Shown here piece by piece: positions 55,140 through 64,000 of a stretch of DNA of 64,000 nt. Source of the stretch: Balanoglossus misakiensis (taxonomy: Eukaryota; Hemichordata); NCBI GenBank assembly GCA_040954595.2, contig CM082598.2:9424001-9488000 (forward strand). Reading direction: 5' to 3'. Below the pieces are notes generated by a model. It did not search any database, was not told the origin of the DNA, and saw only the letters and a list, made by a program, of their open reading frames with translations. Each line of letters opens with the position of its first letter. The stretch's first letter is position 1. The translations under genes were made by a program, and so were the position numbers.

Positions 55140-55950
55140 AATACTGATTTCAATTGCCTGTAAGAGCGAAATTTATTTTGCTTTTCTACTTGGAGAGCTT
55201 AAACCTACACGATTTTGGACAGACAGTACGGTGCATATCGTGTGACCCCTTTCAGTGCAGGGGCCCGGTCAGAGTTTGTTGTGGGGTCGGCCGCAACCAT
55301 TAGATCCGTTGACTTTCATAATTTTGTTGTGATGTGACACACTGGCCTGAGAGAAAACGTTGACCCCTGTCTCAAATTTGTTAACAGAAAACCTGGTGAA
55401 ATTGTTTAAATCTTGGTCTGTTTTTATTTCTTCAACATTTGTCGGCTCATAAATGCCAAAGAATTCATTGAGTACAGAAACCATGAATAAATAGGCTATG
55501 ATGTTGTTTTGTGTCTCATAGTCGGCAATGCTTCGGATATCACGACCGGGATCACGGCATGACAATCGTACTTTGTCTTGATTTGCCAACAAAATGATCT
55601 AGCGATTCACTAGCTTTATTAATAATCCTATAAATTCAGGCTTACCTTTGTAAATTGAAGATCTTTGAACGTAAAACCATGCGGTTTGCAAAACATTCGC
55701 CGCACTAGTGAAGTGTTTGTTCAAAGGTGTACGTGTAGCAAAATGTGCTTGTGGCCGCGCCGCGCCTGCAACTAGTAAAAAACATGTAATCCATTCTATG
55801 TCTAAATGCTTTCACAAATTGTGTCTTTGAGTCCGATGGTCATCCTCTGCCACTGAAACAATTGCTGTTTCGCATGATAATCATAGCGACACAAAGGTGA
55901 GGGGTTTCTACAACTTTTTTTTACAATGGATTGAGAGAGAGTATGAGCAC
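55140..55950. other. Intron 7, no gene recognised
   Basis: The longest frame is 107 residues on the minus strand (55269-55592), with no recognisable family and no splice sites that would place it. I see no repeats. Confidence 0.4.
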
Positions 55951-56329
55951 ACAAAAGCATTGGCTTCAAAGGCATTGAATTGACGTCATTGCCGAAGATT
56001 TGTATCTATTTTTCGGAGGGCGTTGCTAGGGTCTTTATTCGGAACCGGGGAAGTGTTTCTGAAAACTTCCAAGGCAAATATTTTTGTGACCATTTTATCC
56101 GTCAGAATAAACTAGCAATAAAAAAAAAATTGTTTTACTTTTCAGTTGGGGTTTAATTTCTTTCTCTGCGCACCGATCCGTGACCCCCATGAGATATGCA
56201 AATGATGGAATCACTTTCATTCATAAAATGAAATCGACTTTCGAGTTATATACACTTTGCGTCTTGTCTACCAACCAGATTCGCAGTCAGTCACCTGGAC
56301 TAGAATTTTGATACATTTTGCCTGTCAAT

Positions 56330-56720
56330 CATCATCTCGTGCTGTCATAGTGCAAGTCATAGCGTCCAGTTCACACACAAAGTCATGCTGCAAGTTGCTG
56401 TTTGATTAACAAAATGACATACTTCATGTATAACTTTATGAAAAAGTAAACACAGTTCTAGTGCCATATATCTGTTAGTGTGATTAGATATTAAAAATTT
56501 TAGTCTACGATAATCAAGGTTGTGTTTGCGGTGGCCGCAGAAATACAAACCTTCGTAGATGCATAACAGAATCTCAGCCTCGGACCCCAGACTAATGTTT
56601 TCGATTCTCTAACAAATGAACTGCAACGTTTTTCCACATCTTATACGTTTTGTTGATTGATGGACAGAATATAGAGTTTAGTCGTCCTGCTCAGCTGGCT
56701 CGAAACCATTCCCGTAACTT
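56330..56720 (-). mobile_element. Diverged family A fragment
   Basis: Blocks such as AAAATGACATACTTCATGTA, TTCTCTAACAAATGAACTGC and GCTGGCTCGAAACCATTCCC follow the order of copy 3 with many substitutions and gaps. The terminal repeats are gone. Confidence 0.6.
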
Positions 56721-57161
56721 CCGCAAGCATAAAATCAAGCGTGCTGGCTCGCTAGCTGCAAGCACACATCAATGATCGTAGGGTTGACTTTTAAAATTCT
56801 ACCTTTCTTGTCTTGATTTCACCCAGCGATATTCTTATGGAACCGTCATTTTTATTTCAATTATGTACAACTACGGGTACATGCGCTTGTTATTCTGTTT
56901 TACAAGTAAGTTACAGTGGTGGGCGAATCAGTGAAAATAGTTCCGGTTCCTGTGATAATTCTCATATTTTACACCATTTACGAGCAGCAGCAGGAACCAA
57001 GTCAGCATGTTTTACTGATAGTTTGTGAAGACGTGTTCTGTAGGACAGTAATCTTAAATTTTAGTATCATACTTGATATCCACTTACCCATAATTTGAGC
57101 AATGATTTCAAATGAGGTGTTTACACGTTTTCTTATTAGAGTTTGTTTACGTTACTTGCAG

Positions 57162-57276
57162 GGGTGAAGATAATGTATGGATTTGCAAATGTTGGAATCT
57201 TGCTAGAAGCTTGGGTCATAATGTAACTGACAACCTTAATGAGATCATCAGATTAACAGAGACTAGCTTTCCCCAG
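57162..57276 (+). CDS. TTLL12: TTLL12 exon 8
   Basis: Residues 414-452. One base completes an Arg codon. The acceptor is TTACTTGCAG|G and the donor is CCCCAG|GTAAAT in phase 0. It encodes [20 protein letters not shown], matching the family's GEDN.WICKPWNLARSLD, then [13 protein letters not shown]. This is the nucleotide-binding part of the TTL fold, where Cys here replaces the usual Pro after WICK. The surrounding match is strong, so the exon call is firm. Confidence 0.93.
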
Positions 57277-57558
57277 GTAAATATAATCTATTTGTTATTA
57301 TCAACATCATATCATAATCATCTTGGAAAGGTCATGGAAAATCGTGGAGTTTAAACAACCGTCCATACACTGGAAAGTCCAAAAAAAAAAAAAAAAATAA
57401 AACACTGACCCTTGCCCAAAATTATAGAAAGTTGCTTATCATCACCCATGCCATTATAAATGTTGATGTTATAAAAGAAATTGACAAAATTATATTACAA
57501 ATGCAGAAAAAACAAACACTTCTGGAGTTTTGCCTATCGAGGATATATGAACCCTTGA

Positions 57559-57766
57559 TACTGCAAAACGGGAAATTTTCACGAACGATAAATTGTTGCC
57601 AACTACACGAGAGCCCCCAAAACAAGAAAATAAAAAAGTCGCGATAAATGTTTTTTGGAGATAACAATGCAGTGAACTATGAGAATGTGAAAGTTAATAG
57701 TTCATAACAGTTGCCTCGTTGATATCGCAAAAATTTCCTGTCGCAAAAATTTCCCGTTTTACAGTA
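57559..57766. mobile_element. MITE family G, copy 2
   Basis: Starts TACTGCAAAACGGGAAATTT and ends CAAAAATTTCCCGTTTTACA then GTA, a near-perfect terminal inverted repeat. The interior matches 4575-4786 (for example GAGATAACAATGCAGTGAAC). Confidence 0.8.
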
Positions 57767-58826
57767 CTTTCAGTATATTTTTTCTTTCAATTTTGGCCAG
57801 TTTGTTTTTGTGGGTAATTGAACAAATGAGCAGTTTACAGTGTTGGTGGTCAAAATTTTGACAACGCGTTTCACATACGCAAAGGCTTGGCATATATGCG
57901 TATGGTCGTCAGCATCTAGTTTATGCACAGGAAGTAGTCAATTACGTTTGATTTGTACCACAGTTGGTTGTAGTCCCTTTCCTCCAGACTCTATGGTAAT
58001 TAGTCAAAATATAACTTCGACCTAAGGTACCAGTATCTATCTACTTCTTACCAGAATGCCTTCAATTGAGTCTCCCATTCATATGTTAGAAAGAGTGGTG
58101 AATAAGTGGTTTGATATTTTCTCAAATTTCTGTAATCAGCAGGTCCCAAAGTTGGTTGCACAACCTCTACCGTTTCTCTTTTTATGAGAATGTTCAGTTC
58201 ATATTTGGTTATGGAATTCTGTATCTCTTGAAATTTGTACCAGTGATGAATGATGTTTTTAAAGATAATGCTGAAGATGCATGTTTGCATCAAGGGCCAC
58301 TTGTCGCTCCTTGACAAATTGTCAATTGCTAGGGGGTGGCAACATTTTATGTCACGTTTTAGGCTGCAACTATCATGCATTACTTTTGCCTCGAGTTGGC
58401 CATCTTCGCCCGGAGATTTTTCTATAGTATTTCCCCAGTCCCTTTTTCTGGAGTGCAACAGAAGAAGCAGAGGAGTCTGGGTAACCAAGACTGAGGTCTC
58501 CCTTGATCTTGGGTTCGACAGTTTGACTGAATGGGCCCCCTCCCAAGTTTTACTAGAGTTGTTTTCTTCGATTGGCTGTAGTAGTGTTTTGGACTGCATT
58601 TATGACATTTATGATTCCTATAAATTGTTTAGCGATTTTTTTATTTTGCATTAAAGCTGTGGTGTGTTCACAAATGCGTACATGTACATCTCATTATCTC
58701 ATTCATTTTCTACAATTAATGAAATTCTTGCTTATGTGTTTGGCAATGTAATATTTAATTTGTTGGTTGAATTATCTTATTAAATTGTCATGGTCTGCTA
58801 TTTTGTCAGGTAGATAACTGTTTTAA

Positions 58827-59172
58827 AGCCTCCAGAGCTGCCAAATTTCACATTTTTTCCCACAATAAAATACTTCGGATATATACCCTATCGTCTAAAA
58901 TCTTCACCATTAAGCCATATTACTTACATTTGCATCAGTTTGTCATCTTTTAGCGACGCATACCACGATAGCTGCGTACTGTTTGTATGGAGGCTGATTA
59001 AATCAGTGCGGCACCTGTTTAATACATAGAGTGTTAAAATGGCAATATTCAGCCACAGTCAGGCGTCTATCAGATGTCAATGTATACCTAAGTAAGCTTA
59101 TTTAGATGGACAAATTTTAGTTGGAGAATAAAGTCATGAAAATAATGCAAAAAAGTGGCAGCTCTAGAGGCT
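58827..59172. mobile_element. MITE family C, complete uninterrupted copy
   Basis: TTAA flanks both ends (58823-58826 and 59173-59176). The ends are AGCCTCCAGAGCTGCCAAAT and the inverse GTGGCAGCTCTAGAGGCT. It serves as the empty-site reference for the copy at 22508-23134. It ends 64 bp before exon 9. Confidence 0.88.
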
Positions 59173-59240
59173 TTAACAACAGGATCAAATGATTGGGACT
59201 TAATCTCTGACAATGTCTAACGCTTTGTTCTGTTACACAG

Positions 59241-59392
59241 ATTGCCTGTGAATATATTGCAGATCCAGTTCTATTCTATCGAGATGATATCGGAAAAGTG
59301 AAGATGGATCTGTGTTACCATGTGCTTCTGGCTGGAGTGACACCACTCAAGTTATTTGTACACAAAAACTTCTACTTGAGATTTGGTTACAA
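59241..59392 (+). CDS. TTLL12: TTLL12 exon 9 (last exon in the window)
   Basis: Residues 453-502 plus two bases. The acceptor is GTTACACAG|ATT and the donor is TTACAA|GTAAGT. It encodes EYIADPVLFYRDDIGKVKMD, matching the family's KYIE.PVLF.R.D.GKVKFD, then TPLKLFVHKNFYLRF, matching RPL.LFVYD.FWLRF. About 140 C-terminal residues of the TTL-like domain are still missing and are expected beyond 64000. I found no further matching exon between 59393 and 64000. Confidence 0.93.
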
Positions 59393-59771
59393 GTAAGTCA
59401 CCACTGCTTGGCAAAACAATCTACAACTGCATGCTTACTACCCATGACACACCACTGATTGGCTGTTACCATGGAACAGACATTCCTAGTTAATGCTAAT
59501 TATTTTCCAACTGTTAGCAACGCCCAGGTCATTGCTCCGGCCAATCAGTATTGTGTCAAGTAAGGTGATTGACTTGAACGACATCGCATTTTGATTTCTT
59601 TTGACATGAAAAATTTCAGAAACGACGATAGTAGACTGCATTTCCATACCCTGTGTGTGAGACTATCTAAACACACTGGGGTCTGGACACCAGACTAGAA
59701 ATGTTCTTGGCAAGGGAGAGTAGCAGCTGGCACATAAAAGTCTATGGCATTTTCAGGGTTTACAAACTAGA

Positions 59772-60657
59772 GGCAGGGTTACTAGAAGAGACGGTTGGGA
59801 AACTATTTTTTCTCCATTGTTAGATGCTCGACTCGCTAAACACTTGAGTAAACGAAAGATATCAGGTGCTAACGAGCCTGGTCATACGAATAAACAGACA
59901 GAATAACTGACCGCTCGGTCAAAATGACGTCATTACCCCTACAATCCAAAGCAAACCATACTCGTGTTTACGGAATTGCTTGCACGCACAGTACGTAGAC
60001 CACCAGACTTGAGGAAAACAGTACAGAGGATGGATAATTTATAAAGTCACAGCACATTTATGACAATTTAGAACTTTCAAGGACATGATGAAGCCCTACA
60101 TTCTTTGTCTTGACCGTGCCAGATTCGATGCGAACCAAAACAAACAAGATGGCCGCCAAAGGCTATATCGATGATGTTAACGACTGTTATCGAAATGGGT
60201 ATGCAATCTCAACGAAATATGCCAATTGGAATTAACGAAATAGCCCATGCAATACAAAAGGTGTAAAATATTTAATATATTTAAAAAAAAAACAGAAATG
60301 CGACCATCAGAGTTGAATTCTGGGGGTTCAAAATTCGACGCCATTTGAATCCGGACTTTTAGTTAACCGCCCAAGAAGCAATGGTAGTGTCGCAAGCCCA
60401 ACAGACTATGACCATGCACTCCGTAAGCCTATATGGAACTCGTACAAAAAAAAGTGGCGCTGTACTTTGACGAAAAAGGGCAGTTAAAGGGTTACAAAAA
60501 TTAGCTAGGTTCCCCAATACAACCCCACGCTGGACGTCATCAACGCGCATAGCCGTTTGGACATGTACTCTCCTAGCTAACACCTCGTTCACACCTTCCG
60601 AACAATAGAGTTTCCCAACCGTCTCTTCTAGTAACCGTGCTAGAGGGTTTTCCAACA
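59772..60657. repeat. Inverted repeat pair 0.8 kb apart
   Basis: GGTTACTAGAAGAGACGGTT at about 59785 is repeated in inverse orientation at about 60620 over roughly 40 bp including flanks. It may mark the ends of a small element. No target duplication is seen. Confidence 0.5.
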
Positions 60658-60836
60658 AAGCAGCCTTCGCTTGCATTACCTGAGACACAGTGGCCAACTG
60701 CATGTACCTATACAGGTGGCAATCCTTCTGTGATTGGTGTTTATGACTTGATCCTCAGCTCCAACTGCACTTGTTAAAGGCTGACGATTGTCTTATGCAA
60801 ATGTGCCTAATTTCATGTGTACAAACATTACATTAA

Positions 60837-61569
60837 GGTGGCATTGCATGAAACCGTCGAGACTTTTTCAGAGGCCTATTTCTCATCAAAGACAACGTTA
60901 AAACCCCCATAAACCATATATATTCTGGAAGCTGAGTTTTTGAACTTTTGTTTGAGTTGCATATATTATTGATCCCCGGAAGTGGTGGCGTTTTTGGGTT
61001 AAAAAAAACATTTTTTGATATTATGTCATTCAATTTAAAATAGGTAAAAAAGTTGACCATGCATCATGCATCTTAATATGTCATTCGAAACTAGAGTACA
61101 CGTGCAAAAAAACAGTAATTTTGTTTTGCGTTATCTGCTTCCATTGAGGAGTAACAGCGTTTGAAAGTTAGATTTTTAGAAAATTTGATAAAATTCACGG
61201 TGAGTTGTATTGAATCAGAGTTTATTCCCGCCAGGGACACTTTATCGACTAACAAAAATACCGTTTTGTTGGATGGGTCATACACAATCCCCAGTTACAA
61301 TTTGAGCAAATTCGGCCGATGCAGAGCGAAGCTATTTTAGTCTGAAGTTGTCAAGAGCAGCGAAAATGCAAACCGAGAAAAACGGCCATTTGCATTGTTG
61401 ACACCTATTTGTTAAGCTGTGAACTCATTCAGAAAAGTGCTATTTTGGGGTGATTATGCACCATTTCCGCTAAGACGTATTAGTCAGGATGTGGGTCAGT
61501 ATTAGGCCTACCGATTTATGTAAAAAAGTAAAATTTGGCAAAAATCACAACTTTTCATGCAATGCCACC
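60837..61569. mobile_element. TTAA-flanked inverted-repeat element, family F
   Basis: The ends are GGTGGCATTGCATGAAA and the exact inverse TTTCATGCAATGCCACC. TTAA occurs at 60833-60836 and 61570-61573. The 733-bp interior has no coding frame I recognise. Confidence 0.85.
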
Positions 61570-61870
61570 TTAAATCCCGATGTTCTGCAAATTTTGCATT
61601 CGACGCATTCAAATAGTGGACTGCTTCTTCCATATTCATGTGCACCGTTTAAGTAGACTTTAGTTTTGTCCCTTCTTTTACCCAATTTGGTGTCATTTCC
61701 TGATCTCTGACACAGACTATGGTCGCCGTCATCTTGACTGCTGTTAGGACACAGCACACTGCCTTGCAAACATTTTTTGTAACCAGAGTCTCTGGTTTGG
61801 CATATGCACATAAGACAGTCGTCACCCGTTATTAAAGTAAGCAGACTTCCCATGAGTTCCTTACCAGTGA

Positions 61871-62159
61871 AAGGGACAAAGTCTCTCTCTTGCTGCCCTT
61901 TTTTCATTAATTATATTTGATAGAAGACACCGTTTATATTATTCTACATGTGGATATATAGTGAATCAATGATCAACCACACACAACTTCCATCCCACTT
62001 GTATGATATGAGAGTAAAAACTCACCCTAAATGAATAAATGGTAAAGAACGATTATTCATTTTGGCGAGTTTTTTCACTCTCCTGTCTATAAGAGGGATG
62101 GAAGTTGTGTGTGATGGAACGTTGATTCACTATATATCCACATGTAGAATAACAACCGG
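61871..62159. mobile_element. Hairpin MITE family D, copy 3, cut by the BEL/Pao LTR
   Basis: Starts AAGGGACAAAGTCTCTCTC and matches copies 1 and 2 up to GTAGAATAAC. There the sequence switches to the LTR at 62160. The right terminus is expected beyond the inserted element, outside the window. Confidence 0.78.
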
Positions 62160-62662
62160 TGTCGTGGGGTTGGGGGTTCCAGCTAAGTGTCAACCACGCT
62201 TACAAAGGACAACACAGCCTTCCGTTGTTTTGTTTAGACCGATTTATTCACGATGTAAGAGCGCGATGAAACTGTTTACAGAAAAACAGAAAATCACATC
62301 AGAATGAGCGAACGCTCAACAACATGGCATCAGTGTATATAAACTGAACAATCATCATAGAACATCAAACAATGGTCAAGCCAAATATCTGTCCGTATGA
62401 ACAAATAGACCGGAATAACACAAAGATCTGATAGAACAAATAGATCAAAGTTCGTTCGTTATAAGGTCCAAAAAAGAGGAAAATAAACTTACATCTGTGG
62501 GGTCGAGTCGCTGTCTTTTCTAAGTTGCACGGCGTGGCCGTCTCGTCTATCTAAGAACGCATGCGCATCCCAATGCCTCATGGGTAATCAAATCCCCAAA
62601 AAACTATGACGAAATAGGGGGCGTTACTGAAAGCCTATATAAGAGGAAACGGGCGCGATACA
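62160..62662 (-). repeat. 3' LTR of a BEL/Pao element
   Basis: Read on the minus strand, it begins TGTATCGCGCCCGTTTCC after a purine-rich GACGGGGAG and ends CCAACCCCACGACA. A TATATA box lies near its start (about 62636). About 503 bp. The partner LTR should lie beyond 64000. Confidence 0.65.
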
Positions 62663-62807
62663 CTCCCCGTCTAAAAATACAGTTACTGTAATAAATTGTA
62701 TTTTTACCAAAAACCAAATAATAAATTTGCCTATAACATTTTAACTACAAACTCTGTATGAACTCTGTTCGGAACAAATATCAGAGGATAACTTTCAAAC
62801 ATGAAAT

Positions 62808-64000
62808 CTAGCTATTGTCATTGTCACTATGAATCAGAACAATTTCACTGATGGGTCGCTGGTACACTCGTCGAGATCCATCTCTGCATACCATCACATC
62901 AGATCGTCGGACTCTGCCGTCACTGCTGGGGTACGTCTTCACGATGCAAGCAAGGGGCCAGTTGTTACGTGGGCATTCCTTGTCACGTAGCAGGACAACA
63001 TCTCCTTCCTGTAGGTCGGTAGTGGTTTTGTTCCACTTGCGTCTGAGCTGGCGGCTTTGCAGGTATTCTTTTCTCCATCTCACCCAGAATTGGTCGGCTA
63101 GGTACTGTACGCGTCGCCAGCGTCTTCTACTGTACAGGTCGTGTTTGTCAAACACACCTGGGGGTGGGGGTAGAGGTTGCATCTTCATGGTGAGCAACAT
63201 GTTCGGGTTGAGGGTCGTTAACATCTGGAGAAAGTGGTGTGATAGGTCTAGCATTGACTATCGCACAGACTTCCGCCATCAGTGTGGTCAGCAGATCATG
63301 GGTAAACTGGGGTTTGCCAAGTTGGATGTACATGGAGTTGAGGACTTTCCGAACTGTACCAATCTGTCTCTCCCAGATACCGCCGAAATGCGATGCATGA
63401 GGGGGGTTGAAGATCCATTCGCATTTGTTCTCTGCTAAGTACTTCTCTATGTGATCTTGGTTGAGTTCTTTCATGGCTTCACTTAGCTCGTTCTTTGCGC
63501 CGATAAAGTTGGTGCCCTGGTCACACCTGAGTTTCTTCACTGGGCCTCGGATGGCTGTGAAGCGGCGGAGGGCGTTGATGAAGGCTGAAGTGTCCATCGA
63601 ATCGATGACTTCAATGTGTATTGCAGTGGTGTACAGGCAGACGAAGATGACTGCCCATCGTTTGGAGGTCGATATACCACCTCAGGTTTTACGTGCTGAT
63701 ACGTTCCAGGGGCCGAATACGTCCATTCCAACATTGGTGAACGGTGGGGTGTTTTCCATCCTATCTGCAGGAAGGTCTGCCATGGCTTGGGTCAGCGGTT
63801 TTGCTCTGAGTCTTCTGCACACTGTGCACTGGTGTAGTACGCTTCTGACGAGGTTGTGTAACCCTAGGATCCAATAGCCGTTTGCTCGGATGGTGGCAAG
63901 GGTCAATTGGCGGCCTTGGTGGTGAGTTTCCCGGTGGAAATGTTCTACCACGAGTCTTGAGACATGACTGTCTTTCGGTAGTAGTATTGGGTGGCGTCCA
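62808..64000 (-). pseudogene. BEL/Pao pol, integrase region, broken; continues past the window
   Basis: On the minus strand from the window edge: integrase zinc site HFHRETHHQG with CTVCRR, then catalytic GMDVFGPW. An in-frame TGA follows at 63682-63684. The frame continues with KRWAVIFVCLYTTAIHIEVI, LRCDQGTNF (second Asp) and GGIWERQIG (Glu). It is closed at 63148. A different frame carries on from about 63240: LYSRRRWRRVQYLADQFW and EGDVVLLRDKECPRNNWPL, the C-terminal domain typical of BEL/Pao integrases, ending at 62808. There is thus one nonsense codon and one frameshift near 63200-63240. The upstream part stays open to base 64000. Confidence 0.88.

Larger units (their letters stand above)
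51858..56157. mobile_element. Possible 4.3-kb TTAA-flanked element with nested insertions
   Basis: Inverted ends AGCCCAACTGAAAAGTAAAC and GTTTTACTTTTCAGTTGGGGT are each bordered by TTAA (about 51860 and 56151). Further inside, TGACGTCAATTCAA and TTGAATTGACGTCA match about 180 bp from each end. It contains family E copy 2, hairpin P and the 53980-55136 inverted-repeat region. No intact gene is present. The end match is short, so this is tentative. Confidence 0.45.

Noticed and set aside
55269-55592. 107-residue minus-strand frame
   Set aside because: No domain, no splice signals, no neighbours to support it.
58048-58599. 183-residue minus-strand frame in intron 8
   Set aside because: Long, but I recognise no motif and see no introns, promoter or conservation; part of the opposite strand belongs to dispersed repeat I.
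60359-60703. 114-residue minus-strand frame
   Set aside because: Overlaps one arm of the 59772-60657 inverted repeat; no recognisable family.
59393-64000. Search for the last TTLL12 exons
   Set aside because: No plus-strand frame with the expected C-terminal TTL-domain wording and splice borders was found; they are probably outside the window.

Overview
This is animal nuclear DNA. It holds most of one intron-rich protein gene on the + strand, almost buried in transposable elements. The gene is recognisable as TTLL12 (tubulin tyrosine ligase-like protein 12). Nine exons (11260 to 59392) with consensus GT/AG borders and compatible phases encode about the first 502 residues of a family of roughly 640. 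The last exons must lie beyond 64000. Introns of 1.2 to 11.4 kb, AT-rich unique DNA, tRNA-derived SINEs, Penelope, BEL/Pao, Gypsy, piggyBac and many TTAA-targeting short elements fit a marine invertebrate. A deuterostome such as a hemichordate, echinoderm or lancelet is my best guess, but the species cannot be fixed from the sequence.

Layout. 1-11150 is upstream DNA with microsatellites, minisatellites, small palindromic elements, a foldback element with a Penelope-type reverse transcriptase remnant (6991-8793) and a G-tract inverted-repeat element (8798-9718). A long trinucleotide microsatellite (about 10848-11078) sits just before TTLL12 exon 1. Intron 1 holds two further inverted-repeat elements and a complete piggyBac transposon (15636-21447, flanked by TTAA) with an uninterrupted 899-residue transposase. 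Introns 2 and 3 hold hairpin elements. Intron 4 holds an old internally deleted Gypsy element (26052-35658), itself interrupted by a young Gypsy element with identical-looking LTRs (27264-32124) and by a 1.27-kb element with a 9-bp target duplication (32817-34083). A SINE abuts exon 5.

Intron 5 has a three-deep nest of elements (37569-39842) and a 2.46-kb TTAA-flanked element. Intron 6 has a LINE endonuclease fragment framed by inverted repeats, unrecognised coding-like fragments and a third 1.2-kb element. Intron 7 has a possible 4.3-kb TTAA-flanked element with others inside it. Introns 8 and 9 have more TTAA elements. The window ends inside a damaged BEL/Pao element on the minus strand.

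The most interesting material is in the mobile DNA. The piggyBac element carries two different internal tandem-repeat arrays and has several TTAA-flanked short elements around it, one proved by an empty-site comparison. A family with 9-bp duplications ranges from 1.27 kb down to 75 bp, and its long copies share a small open frame. The young Gypsy element has intact ends but altered protease and reverse-transcriptase motifs.
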